NCBI GenBank assembly: GCA_963715565.1
Contig: OY970256.1
Location: forward strand, 1,054,001-1,118,000
Length of the DNA: 64,000 nt
Direction of reading: 5' to 3'
Source of the DNA: JACVRN01 sp963715565
GTDB lineage: Bacteria > Acidobacteriota > Blastocatellia > Pyrinomonadales > Pyrinomonadaceae
The position numbers and the translations under genes are program-made. Below, in pieces: positions 7,409-15,554 of this stretch. The notes beneath the pieces were generated by a model. That model worked only from the letters and a program-made list of their open reading frames with translations, did no database searches and had not been told where the DNA came from. Positions within the stretch are counted from its first letter, which is position 1. Every line of letters starts with the position of its first letter.

Positions 7409-9235
7409 TCAATAAACCGCGCGAGCAGATGTTGATGGGAGAAGTGCTTTGATGCGCCGAGAGGTTCGCGCGTCATGTTTTAGATAAAAATATACAGGAA
7501 TCGTCAGCGCGTTCAGACGCGTGCCCGTCAGGGGCTCGACACGCATGGCTTGCGGCTGCTTTTGTCTGAGAGCTTCAGGGGCATACTTTTCAAAAGCCTT
7601 TCTAATCCATTCTTCGACCTTCGGCTGATACTCGTTGACAAGCCTTTGCCGCAGAGCGCTCATCCCCTTCTCGTCAAACCTGCGAAGATACTGCTCCCCG
7701 TTGGCATCGAGCTTCCAGTTATTGCTACGCTCCACATAATCAACCGTGAAGATGCTGGTCGCGGTAGAGATGCCAAACTCTCTGGACACTCTATCGATGA
7801 TGAGATTGAATCTTGACTTCAAATCTTTCGCCAGCCAGTCGCCGTCCGAATCTATGATATAGATGCCGGGCTTCCCTCCCATTTCGATAGATGAAAAGCC
7901 CGGCTGCAATTTCGGCGCGGACTCGCCGAGTCGATGCCAGAAGTCTTCAACAAATTTTGGATTCGCTAAATTTCGACCACTGGTCTGGATAATCTGAAGG
8001 GCGGGCCTGTTTCCGGTCTCGATTTTTCTGGACGCAATGACGGTCGTTTGCTGGGCCAGATAGCCCAGAATATTCATGGCATCTTCGGCGGTCGCATCCG
8101 TAGCCTCTATTTCCAGTTGCGCCGACGGCACGACCGGAAAATCCTGGAAGCCGCCGGGGCTGTAGGTTAGTTTTATCCGCTTCGCTTTAGTTTCCTTCAG
8201 CATCACTTCGACAATCTGGTCCAGCACTTCCCTTGTAATTTTCAGGTTGACGTCGTAAGGCAGTTTGTAGAGGGCCGGGAATTTATTGCTGTAGGGCGTG
8301 TCTTCACCAAACGCCAGCTCGAACGCCAGCTTCCATTGCCACGTCGCCGTACCCGAAGGCTTCGGTGGAGCGGGGCCGAGTTTGATTAACTGCGTAATCG
8401 TTTCGGCGACGAGCGCCGATGAATTTCTGGCAGCTATTTTGACGAACTTGTAATAATCGATAAGCGATGAGCCGCTGGCCGTATCACTGATGCTGCGAAT
8501 GATTAGACACGGCACTCCGAGCTGCCAGCAGACTTGCGCGACCGCGCCGCCTTCCATCTCCACGGCGTCGCCGTCAAAGTAGGCGCGCAGCTCATAATTC
8601 TTCGACCTCTCGGAGACGAACTGATCGCCCGTGACGATGACCCCTTCCTTAACCTCCGGGTCTCTCACCTTGGGATCAGGGACCACCCGTTCGAGCCTGA
8701 CGACTTTTCCAGCTCTCGCGGCTGCCAGCAGCAGCCGGCTATCCGCCGTGAAAAAGAGCGGATTTTTTTCGTTAGTGATCGGATTGCGTGTGCGCCAGTG
8801 AGTAAAACCCGTGGGCGTGCCTGACGTCTTGTCTGTGAGCATGCCGAAATCATGCTCTGTAGTATTAGTTCCAATAACGACGTCGCCGGGAATAAGCAGA
8901 GGGTCGAGCGCTCCGGCGGCTCCTGTGAAGATTAAGCCTTCGGGTTTGAAATGTTCTATGAGAAGTGTTGCCGCCATCGCGGCATTAACCTTACCGAACC
9001 CGACGCGGGCGAGGACGACCTGCTTACCACGAAGCTCACCGACGATGAACGTGAGACCCTGAATCTTTACCTCACGTTGATTCGTCAACTGGGCCAGCAG
9101 GGCTTCGGTCTCTTCAGGTATTCCCAGAATAGCAATCGGAACTGCAACAGATTGCTGGCTGGCGAAGGAGCTGAGATTTACGGCGAGGGCGATAAAGAGC
9201 GTGGCGAAGAAACGCTTACTCCAATTCGTGATCAT
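7409..9235 (-). CDS. Exported MTA/SAH nucleosidase-family protein with long C-terminal extension
   Basis: 608 residues from ATG 9235, which has AGGAGG ten nt upstream; the open frame continues much further but without a ribosome-binding site. Residues 1-27 look like a signal peptide (MITNWSKRFFATLFIALAVN). Residues ~30-290 are a nucleoside phosphorylase / Pfs-like domain with ILGIPEETEAL, FTGAAGALDPLLIPGDVVIG, VEMEGGAVAQVC and RSISDTA, which hold the catalytic Glu and Asp. The remaining ~315 residues match no domain I recognise. Pfs enzymes hydrolyse 5-methylthioadenosine and S-adenosylhomocysteine in the cytoplasm and are about 230 residues long, so the export signal and extension are unusual. 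A purine nucleosidase of another specificity is possible. Confidence 0.8.
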   Translation of the reverse strand: MITNWSKRFFATLFIALAVNLSSFASQQSVAVPIAILGIPEETEALLAQLTNQREVKIQGLTFIVGELRGKQVVLARVGFGKVNAAMAATLLIEHFKPEGLIFTGAAGALDPLLIPGDVVIGTNTTEHDFGMLTDKTSGTPTGFTHWRTRNPITNEKNPLFFTADSRLLLAAARAGKVVRLERVVPDPKVRDPEVKEGVIVTGDQFVSERSKNYELRAYFDGDAVEMEGGAVAQVCWQLGVPCLIIRSISDTASGSSLIDYYKFVKIAARNSSALVAETITQLIKLGPAPPKPSGTATWQWKLAFELAFGEDTPYSNKFPALYKLPYDVNLKITREVLDQIVEVMLKETKAKRIKLTYSPGGFQDFPVVPSAQLEIEATDATAEDAMNILGYLAQQTTVIASRKIETGNRPALQIIQTSGRNLANPKFVEDFWHRLGESAPKLQPGFSSIEMGGKPGIYIIDSDGDWLAKDLKSRFNLIIDRVSREFGISTATSIFTVDYVERSNNWKLDANGEQYLRRFDEKGMSALRQRLVNEYQPKVEEWIRKAFEKYAPEALRQKQPQAMRVEPLTGTRLNALTIPVYFYLKHDARTSRRIKALLPSTSARAVY

Positions 9236-9288
9236 TGAAAGCCATCCTCCTGATGCAAAGACGGATTGCAGGCATAGCTCGGCTTGCC

Positions 9289-10644
9289 TTAACGCTCGCC
9301 GCGCACCTGTATGCCGAGGGCGCGCATGCGGCGGTAGAGGTGGCTGCGGTCCACGCCCATCAGCTCCGCCGCGCGCGAGACGTTGCCTTCGGCTTCGAGG
9401 AGTTTTCGCTGTATGAACTCGCGGTGATAAGCATCCGTGGCCTCTTTGAACGAGGGGAAGCGAAAGGACGCGGCGGGTGGTTCTTCGCCGCCGAGCGCCG
9501 GAAGGTCCGTGGCCGAGACTTTTGTCTTGGAATGCATGATACAGACGCGCTCGATGGTGTTCCGAAGCTCGCGCACGTTGCCCGGCCATGAATAGCTCTG
9601 TAGAGCATCGACGGCGTCCGCTTCAAACCGCCTGGGCTTCTTGCCGTAGGCGGTGGAAAATTTTTGATTGAAGTGTTCGGCCAGCAGAGGCACGTCTTCG
9701 AGTCGTTCGCGCAAAGGCGGCAGTTCGAATGGGATGACGTTGAGACGGTAAAAGAGGTCGGGTCGAAAAGAGCCCTGTTCGATAAGCGCGTCGAGCCGTT
9801 TATTCGTAGCGGCCAGAACCCTCACGTCAACGCTCACGCTCTGTGTGCTGCCGACGGGCTCGAAGCGTTGCTCTTCGAGGACGCGCAGGACTTTGGCCTG
9901 CACACGCGCGCTCATGTCGCCCACTTCGTCCAGAAAGAGCGTCGCGCCGTCGGCCATCTCAAACTTCCCCTTCTTCGCCCCCGTAGCGCCCGTGAAAGAG
10001 CCTTTGACGTGGCCGAACAATTCGGACTCGATTAACTCTTCGGGAATCGCCGCCGAGTTGACTTCTATGAAGGGCGCGCCCGCGCGTCTGGATTGAGCAT
10101 GGAGCGCACGCGCGACCAGCTCTTTGCCCGTGCCGGATTCACCGTAAATCAGCACGCGCCCGTCGGTCGGCGCGACGACGTCTATCTGTTTACGCAGCGC
10201 GCGCATGGCGACCGATTCGCCGATCATCACGTACTCGCGGTCAAGCTCGCGCACGAGTTCCGCGTTGACCTGTTCGAGCCGCTTCTGCTTGATGGCGTTG
10301 CGAATAGTGAGGACGGTCTTTTCAATCGAGAGCGGTTTTTCGATAAAGTCGAACGCTCCCAACTTCGTCGCGCGCACGGCTGTTTCAATATTGCCGTGAC
10401 CGGAAATCATCACGACCGCAGCGTCCGAGCCACCTGCACGCAACTTCTTCAAAGTCTCAAGCCCGTCCACGCCCGGCAGCCACACGTCCAGCAACACGCA
10501 CCCGTAGGCCCGCCGCTCCACGGCCTTCAAACACTCTTCGCCCGAAGCCACGGTCTCAACAGCGAAGCCTTCATCTTCCAACACGGCGCGCAACGTCTCG
10601 CGTATCCCGCGCTCGTCGTCAACAATCAGAACTGAATCAGACAT
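9289..10644 (-). CDS. ntrX: NtrC-family sigma54 response regulator (NtrX-like)
   Basis: 451 residues from ATG 10644. An N-terminal receiver domain has Asp9-Asp10, phospho-acceptor Asp53 and Lys103. The central AAA+ domain has Walker A GESGTGKE (168-175) and the sigma54-contacting loop as GSFTGA rather than GAFTGA. A C-terminal Fis-type helix-turn-helix (NVSRAAELMGVDRSHLYRRM) completes it. It pairs with the NtrY-like kinase just upstream on the same strand, which gives the NtrY/NtrX assignment. In other bacteria this pair controls nitrogen, redox or envelope genes through sigma54. A tandem-word hairpin occupies the whole 94-nt gap between the two genes. Confidence 0.9.
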   Translation of the reverse strand: MSDSVLIVDDERGIRETLRAVLEDEGFAVETVASGEECLKAVERRAYGCVLLDVWLPGVDGLETLKKLRAGGSDAAVVMISGHGNIETAVRATKLGAFDFIEKPLSIEKTVLTIRNAIKQKRLEQVNAELVRELDREYVMIGESVAMRALRKQIDVVAPTDGRVLIYGESGTGKELVARALHAQSRRAGAPFIEVNSAAIPEELIESELFGHVKGSFTGATGAKKGKFEMADGATLFLDEVGDMSARVQAKVLRVLEEQRFEPVGSTQSVSVDVRVLAATNKRLDALIEQGSFRPDLFYRLNVIPFELPPLRERLEDVPLLAEHFNQKFSTAYGKKPRRFEADAVDALQSYSWPGNVRELRNTIERVCIMHSKTKVSATDLPALGGEEPPAASFRFPSFKEATDAYHREFIQRKLLEAEGNVSRAAELMGVDRSHLYRRMRALGIQVRGER

Positions 10645-10648
10645 AAGA

Positions 10649-10736
10649 GAGTCAAGAGTCTGGAGTCTGGAGTCTGGAGTCAAGAGTCCATGTGCTTTTC
10701 TTTTGACTCCAGACTCCAGACTCTGAGACTCCTGAC
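10649..10736. repeat. Tandem-word hairpin (GGAGTCT type) inside the ntrYX operon
   Basis: Left part 10649-10689 contains repeated GGAGTCT words; right part 10705-10736 is their reverse complement with few mismatches. The loop is CATGTGCTTTTCTTTT-like. It starts 4 nt before the ntrX ATG (10644) and ends 2 nt after the ntrY stop (10739), so it replaces the entire intergenic region, including any ribosome-binding site for ntrX. Confidence 0.85.
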
Positions 10737-10738
10737 TT

Positions 10739-12991
10739 TTAAGTAGTTGCTGGTAATTCTATGATAAAGCGTGCGCCGCGCGGGCGGTTCTGCTCGGCGC
10801 GTATGCGCCCGCCGTGCTCTGTGATGATGCGTTGGACGATGGCGAGGCCGAGCCCCGTTCCGCGCTCGCGCGTAGAGAAGTAGGGTTGAAAGAGGCGCGC
10901 GAAATCTTCGCGCGGCACGCCGTGGCCCGTGTCTCCGACTTCTATCAGGAGAAGCGCACGCGCAGGGTCGTGGGCCGTCGCGATGGTCACGCGCCGCTCA
11001 CCTTCGACCACGGCCACGGCCTCAAGCGCGTTGTCCACCAGATTGACCAGCACGCGCCGCATCTGCTCCGCATCGAGCATGGCAGAAGGCAGCGTGCGTG
11101 CGAGCCTCACGTCCATGCGCGCCCCGTCAAGACGGTCTTCGTAGAGCGCCACCGTCTGACGCACGACTTCATTTAAGTCTGCCGCTTCAAGACGCGCGTG
11201 CGGAAGACGCGCGAAGCGCGAGAACTCATCCACCATAGCCTTGAGCCCTGCGACCTCGCGCGTGATGGTCGCGGTGCATTCCTCTACCACGCGCGAGACG
11301 CGTGCGCGCTCGTCGCTGCCGTTACCGCCCTGCGAGCCGTTGCCGTCCGGGCCGCGCTCGAAGTTCTTCATGATGCGCTCGGCTGAAAGCTGAATCGGCG
11401 TCAGCGGGTTTTTGATTTCGTGTGCCATGCGGCGCGCGACTTCGCTCCACGCGGCGGTGCGCTGCGCGGCCAGCAATTCGGATAAATCCTCTATCACGAG
11501 CACAACGCCCGCGCCCTCTTCACCCGGCGCGCGCCGTAAGGCAGTAGCGGTCAAAGCCACCGGCACGGAAACTTCGTGATGCGCTCCGCCCAGTGCCAGC
11601 TCCGTCTGTTCTGAAGCGCGGCCCATGCGGCGAGCGCGGCGCAAGAGACGCTCAAGCACCAGTCGGTCTTCCGTGCTCGTGATTTCCGCAAGCCGCGCGC
11701 CCGCTTCCGGCAAATTATCGAGCCGCAGCATCATCGTGGCTGAAGCATTGATGGTCGTCACGCGGTCAGAGCCGTCGAAAGAGACTACGCCCGTCGAAAG
11801 AGATTCGAGCACGGTCTCTATGTAGTTGCGTCTCTCTTCGAGCGCAAGATTTTTTTCGCGTAATTCTGTGGCGCTCATTTCGATGCGGCGGCGGTTCTCT
11901 TCCAGTTGCGCCGTCATCTGGTTAAACCTTCCGATCAGCAGCGCCAGCTCGTCGTCCGCAACAGTATTGACGCGATAACCAAGATTGCCGCGCGCGACTT
12001 CGTTCGAAGCTTCGGCCAGCGCCTGAATCGGCGCGGCGAATCCACGGCCCAGATGAATCGCAATCCACGTCACGCCGAAAAGCTGTAAGAGCGTAAAGAG
12101 CCCTAGCGTGGAGAGACCAAGCTGGCGCACCTTTCGCTGTCGCGCCTTGAGCTTTTCATACTCGACGTTTGAGGCCGTGATGGTCTTGCTCAAATTCGAG
12201 TCGCTGTAACGGACGGGAGCGATGAGCAGATGACTATCGCCATTGAGCGGAACAGCCACCACGTCATAGCCGCGCCCGTCGGTCAGGGTCTCGTTATCCG
12301 GCGCGGCTCTCGCAGTCTCAAGCGCACGTTCCAGCTCCGCGCGCTCGAAAGGCGGAAGCCGTGCCACGCTTTTCGCCAAGACTTCGCCGCTCGTTGAAAC
12401 TATCTCTATGGCGGCGAGCTGTCCCTGTTCTACTAGCTGGTCGAGCGTGGCTTTCGTTTCCGGCTCTGGCCGCTCGTTAATCAAAACGGCGAGCATCTGC
12501 GCCGTCTCGCGCAAAGAGCGCGTCTGATTCTTAAGAGCTTCCTTTTCAAAACTGCTGGCCTCCGTGATGACCTCTTCCGGCAATTGACGAAACCATTTTT
12601 CGAGCGAGCGATTAAGAAAGAGATACGAGAAGACGGCCATCGCCGTAATCGGCAGGAGGCTCAAAGAGATAAAATAGACGACGAGCCGCGTTTTTATTTT
12701 CGACCCCAGCCGCCGCTCCTGTCTTTCGCGCCTGAGCTTCAGAAGGCTGCGCACGAAGATAAAAGCGAAGACGATGAAGGCCACGAAATTGAGCGACGAG
12801 AGAGCGTAGAGCAAGAGCGTATCGGACGCCGTATCAGGCGGAACGAACGAGCCCAGCCCGAAAGCCTGCAAGACGACGAGCACCGCGAGCAGAATCAAGA
12901 CAAGGCTCCCCAGCAGCCACGGCGCGCTACGCCTGCGCGCCCTGATCTCGCGTCGTTTCTGCCCGCTCTCTGCGTGTTCGAGGTCTCTCAT
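10739..12991 (-). CDS. ntrY: NtrY-like membrane sensor histidine kinase
   Basis: 750 residues. Two transmembrane helices come first (LLGSLVLILLAVLVVLQAFG and LNFVAFIVFAFIFVRSLLKL), then a third helix (LVVYFISLSLLPITAMAVFS), a periplasmic sensor region (~150-290) and a further helix (LGLFTLLQLFGVTWIAIHLG). HAMP, a PAS-like domain (~390-490) and HisKA with MAHEIKNPLTPIQ follow (phospho-His near residue 523). HATPase motifs are present (LVNLVDNALEAV, DTGHGVP, GTGLGLAIV). This is the NtrY layout. The ATG overlaps the stop of the upstream heptad-repeat frame as ATGA. ntrX follows on the same strand after a hairpin. Confidence 0.92.
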   Translation of the reverse strand: MRDLEHAESGQKRREIRARRRSAPWLLGSLVLILLAVLVVLQAFGLGSFVPPDTASDTLLLYALSSLNFVAFIVFAFIFVRSLLKLRRERQERRLGSKIKTRLVVYFISLSLLPITAMAVFSYLFLNRSLEKWFRQLPEEVITEASSFEKEALKNQTRSLRETAQMLAVLINERPEPETKATLDQLVEQGQLAAIEIVSTSGEVLAKSVARLPPFERAELERALETARAAPDNETLTDGRGYDVVAVPLNGDSHLLIAPVRYSDSNLSKTITASNVEYEKLKARQRKVRQLGLSTLGLFTLLQLFGVTWIAIHLGRGFAAPIQALAEASNEVARGNLGYRVNTVADDELALLIGRFNQMTAQLEENRRRIEMSATELREKNLALEERRNYIETVLESLSTGVVSFDGSDRVTTINASATMMLRLDNLPEAGARLAEITSTEDRLVLERLLRRARRMGRASEQTELALGGAHHEVSVPVALTATALRRAPGEEGAGVVLVIEDLSELLAAQRTAAWSEVARRMAHEIKNPLTPIQLSAERIMKNFERGPDGNGSQGGNGSDERARVSRVVEECTATITREVAGLKAMVDEFSRFARLPHARLEAADLNEVVRQTVALYEDRLDGARMDVRLARTLPSAMLDAEQMRRVLVNLVDNALEAVAVVEGERRVTIATAHDPARALLLIEVGDTGHGVPREDFARLFQPYFSTRERGTGLGLAIVQRIITEHGGRIRAEQNRPRGARFIIELPATT

Positions 12992-13434
12992 AAAACAGGA
13001 GAGCAGTTTATCATAGCCCCGCGACGAAACGACCTCTCACAAGCTGTCGTTAAGCGAGTATCCGTGGCATTTGCCCGAAGCCGAACTCTAAGGCTCTTGT
13101 TCCGAGCCGCGAAGATTGAGCCGCTTGCAACCGCAGCCCGCACAAATAGCGCCACCCCTATCATCAACCCCACAAACGTCGAAGCAAATGGCGCGTTTGC
13201 TTCAGCCGACAGAGCGTTTGCCATGACGAGCGGAGTATTCGGCGTGACAGATGGAGCATTTGCTATGACGAACGAAGCGTTTGCCATGACGAGCGGAGCA
13301 TTTATTAAGACAAATGCTCTATTTGTCACAGCAAACGCTTTGTTCGTCATAGCAAATGCTCTGTCGGTCGAGGTAAATGTGGCATTCGTCATGACAAACA
13401 GTCTATGTGTCATGACGAATGCTCTCTTTATCAA
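12988..13434 (-). CDS. Heptapeptide-repeat frame upstream of ntrY (doubtful gene)
   Basis: A 148-residue frame whose first ~85 residues are heptads of the form x-A-F-V-M-T-N (RAFVMTH, RLFVMTN, RAFAMTN, KAFAVTN), encoded by the palindromic 21-nt repeat array. A hydrophobic stretch follows (FVGLMIGVALFVRAAVASGSIF), then a basic tail. Its TGA overlaps the ntrY ATG as ATGA, the usual form of translational coupling. Against it being real: the complementary strand also reads as a repeat of similar heptads, as expected for a 21-nt palindromic array without in-frame stops, and there is no clear ribosome-binding site. It is listed because of the coupling; a non-coding repeat is equally possible. Confidence 0.3.
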   Translation of the reverse strand: MIKRAFVMTHRLFVMTNATFTSTDRAFAMTNKAFAVTNRAFVLINAPLVMANASFVIANAPSVTPNTPLVMANALSAEANAPFASTFVGLMIGVALFVRAAVASGSIFAARNKSLRVRLRANATDTRLTTACERSFRRGAMINCSPVL

Positions 13435-13465
13435 GGCACATGCTTTGTTTATTCGGGCAAATGCT
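13193..13465. repeat. Palindromic array of thirteen 21-nt repeats
   Basis: Thirteen consecutive units of exactly 21 nt fill 273 bp. The first units read like GCGTTTGCCATGACGAGCGG, and the later ones read like its reverse complement (TTGTTCGTCATAGCAAATGCT). The array folds on itself around ~13306: 13254-13303 pairs with 13310-13361 over about 50 bp with roughly seven mismatches plus a small offset. There are no spacers, so it is not a CRISPR. Because 21 is a multiple of three and stops are absent, both strands encode heptapeptide repeats. The organisation (tandem words forming a hairpin) matches the shorter hairpins elsewhere in the window. Confidence 0.9.
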
Positions 13466-13490
13466 CGCGTGCCGCCGCGAAAGGTATCCT

Positions 13491-13530
13491 CGCCCGCACC
13501 GCTTCGGTTAGAATGCGCGGGCGGTTTCTT
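13491..13530 (+). terminator. Weak terminator-like hairpin
   Basis: CGCCCGC (13491-13497) pairs with GCGGGCG (13517-13523) and is followed by GTTTCTTTT. It lies between the 21-nt repeat array and the CPBP protease gene. The loop also contains TTAGAAT, which could instead be a -10 element for the downstream gene. Confidence 0.35.
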
Positions 13531-13561
13531 TTAACTTCCAACATCCGGCAGCATTCATTTC

Positions 13562-14560
13562 ATGGACTTCGCACAAATCTTCTTCAACGCTTACGGTCGC
13601 CTGCGAAGCGGCTGGCGATTGCTCATCTTCGTCATCATCAACTTCGTGCTCACGGTGGCGCTGAGCAGCCTGCTCCTGCTCTGGTATCTTTTCTATCCGG
13701 ACATACCGCTGAATACTGCTTTGTCCGGCACATGGGGCTGGATAGCGCAGGCGTTGATTCTGTTTGCGGCGGCGATGCTCACGGGGCTTTTCTGCAACCG
13801 TGTGCTCGAAGGCTTGCCCCCGCGCTCGCTCGGGTGGGGCTTACACCCCGGCTGGCACTTTGATTTTCTTAAAGGCACGCTTTTGGGCGCGGCATCGCTT
13901 GTGCTCGCAGCGCTCGTGATTCTTCTGGCAGGGGGCGTGCGATTCTCTTTCGAGATGCAGGGGATGGCGGCGGCAGTCGCCAACACGCTTTTAACTTCCT
14001 GCGTGGTCTTTGTCATCGCGGCGGCTGCCGAAGAGGTTTTGTTTCGCGGTTATCCTTTACAGACGATGGCGCGCGCTCGTCTGGCATGGCTCGGCGTCAT
14101 CCTCACGTCCATCTGCTTCTCGCTGGCGCACATGGGCAATCCGAACGTCGTGCGTGGCTGGACGTTTGTGAATACTTTGCTCGCGGGCGTGTGGCTGGCC
14201 GTGGGCTACCTGCGCACGCGCAGCCTGTGGTTTCCTTTGGGGCTTCACTGGTCATGGAATTGGACGATGGGCTCCGTGCTCGGTCTTCCGGTGAGCGGCA
14301 TTGAAGAACTGGCGCGCGCGCCTCTCATGCGCGCGACGGACGTTGGCCCTGCATGGCTGACGGGCGGCTCCTACGGCATAGAGGGCGGCGCGGCCTGCAC
14401 CATCGCGCTCATCATTTCGACCATCTTTATCTGGCGCGCACCGTTCCTAAAGCCGACGCCAGAGATGCTGCGCTTGACGGATCAGGAAAACCCTAAGCCT
14501 GACCTGTTGCCTCCGCCGACGATAAACGAGGAGCACGCGAGTTTGAAGCCTGGCATTTAA
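13562..14560 (+). CDS. CPBP-family intramembrane protease (Abi-like)
   Basis: 332 residues with about eight hydrophobic helices. The diagnostic CPBP motifs are all present: EEVLFRGYPLQ (Glu-Glu and Arg), FSLAHMGNPN (His) and LGLHWSWNW (His). These make up the Rce1-like glutamate intramembrane protease site. The family cleaves prenylated or other membrane proteins, or confers bacteriocin self-immunity; the substrate here is unknown. The C-terminal ~40 residues are polar and probably cytoplasmic. The ATG at 13562 has no strong Shine-Dalgarno. It is followed by a REP-type palindrome cluster. Confidence 0.88.
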   Translation: MDFAQIFFNAYGRLRSGWRLLIFVIINFVLTVALSSLLLLWYLFYPDIPLNTALSGTWGWIAQALILFAAAMLTGLFCNRVLEGLPPRSLGWGLHPGWHFDFLKGTLLGAASLVLAALVILLAGGVRFSFEMQGMAAAVANTLLTSCVVFVIAAAAEEVLFRGYPLQTMARARLAWLGVILTSICFSLAHMGNPNVVRGWTFVNTLLAGVWLAVGYLRTRSLWFPLGLHWSWNWTMGSVLGLPVSGIEELARAPLMRATDVGPAWLTGGSYGIEGGAACTIALIISTIFIWRAPFLKPTPEMLRLTDQENPKPDLLPPPTINEEHASLKPGI

Positions 14561-14587
14561 GAGTTCGAGAGCAAAGCGCGCGCGTTT

Positions 14588-14737
14588 TGCTCCGTAGGAG
14601 CAGAATGTTTATAGCCGACCGCCAAGTTTTTGTTTCCGAGCCCCGTGAGGGGCGAAATGTTACATGCCGCTCCTACGGAGCTGGAATTTCAAAAGGGTCA
14701 TGAACGTAGCTATGAAACATTCTGCTCCTACGGAGCA
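14588..14737. repeat. Nested REP-type palindromes
   Basis: The outer pair TGCTCCGTAGGAGCAGAATG (from 14588) and its reverse complement (ending 14736) match over about 27 bp with one gap. Between them lie a GCCCCGTGAGGGGC unit and another GCTCCTACGGAGC unit in opposite orientation around AAATGTTACATG. Each unit is itself a small palindrome, so the element is a REP doublet within a REP doublet. The same GCTCCGTAGGAGC core recurs at 39.5 kb and a GCCCCGTAGGGGC variant at 17.4 kb. The rest of the 400-nt gap (14561-14960) shows no gene. Confidence 0.85.
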
Positions 14738-14960
14738 CGCCGGGCTTTGAGCTTTTTCAATTAATTACTCTCCCAAGCTAAATCCTTCGTTAACGCTTAA
14801 CTCCAAGGCAGCGTCTTAGTGGTCGGAGAGGCTTGAAAGGTAAAGCTTTTCCGCACTTTCAAACTCATGAGAAGCAACGCAGAGAGAGCGCTTTTGCTGG
14901 CGGATGCCGGTGGCGGGCCTTCGGGTTTCCGGCCACGCGGCTCAAGGGCGAAGGTGTCTG

Positions 14961-15554
14961 ATGTCTGAGATGGAAATGAGCTGCGACCTGCTTCTGCTGG
15001 CCGGACAACGTGACGCTGTGCCTGCTTCTGCCCCCCTGACCGACATCTCTCCCGATGCCGCGCTCGTGGAGAGTGTGCGAGGAGGTGACCGCGATGCTTT
15101 TGGCAAGCTCTACGCGTCATATGCGCCGATGGTGCACGGCATACTTTTGGCGCGCGTCCCCCGCTCGGAAGTTGACGACATGGTGCAGGACATTTTTTTG
15201 GTCGCCTTTAAACGCCTGCACACTCTGCGCGACGCAGCAGCCTTTGGCCCGTGGGTGGCGATGATTGCGCGCAACCGCGCGATGGATTTTTACAGACAGA
15301 CGCGCGAGACAGAAGAGTTGCCGGAAGATTTGGCGGGCCGCAGCTTTCTGGACGCCGAAGCAAGAGAAGTGCTCGCAGTGATTCGCGCGCTGCCGGTGGC
15401 TTATCGAGAGACGCTGATCTTGAGATTAGTCGAAGGCATGACGGGGCCGGAGATTGCGGGACGCACGGGGCTGACGCCAGAATCCGTCCGCGTCAATCTA
15501 CATCGCGGCATGAAAATTTTGCGCGAGCGGCTGGGCATTACGGAGACATCATGA
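14961..15554 (+). CDS. ECF-type RNA polymerase sigma factor
   Basis: 197 residues from ATG 14961 (MSEMEMSCDLLLLAG); a longer frame to 14904 lacks support. Region 2 is clear (AFGKLYASYAPMVHGILLAR, DDMVQDIFLVAFKRLHTL, FGPWVAMIARNRAMDFYRQ). Region 4 is also clear (LRLVEGMTGPEIAGRTGLTPESVRVNLHRGMKILRERL), so it is a sigma70-family extracytoplasmic function factor. The TGA overlaps the next ATG as ATGA. The partner gene encodes a single-pass membrane protein that is probably its regulator, and two DUF4252 secreted proteins follow, a combination typical of acidobacterial ECF operons. Confidence 0.93.
   Translation: MSEMEMSCDLLLLAGQRDAVPASAPLTDISPDAALVESVRGGDRDAFGKLYASYAPMVHGILLARVPRSEVDDMVQDIFLVAFKRLHTLRDAAAFGPWVAMIARNRAMDFYRQTRETEELPEDLAGRSFLDAEAREVLAVIRALPVAYRETLILRLVEGMTGPEIAGRTGLTPESVRVNLHRGMKILRERLGITETS

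Noticed and set aside
13193..13465. CRISPR-like repeat array
   Set aside because: Units are contiguous with no spacers and change orientation halfway; there are no cas genes.
12584..13534. Plus-strand frame covering the ntrY 5' end and the 21-nt array (316 codons)
   Set aside because: The first half is antisense to ntrY; only the repeat part resembles the minus-strand heptads, as expected from a palindrome.
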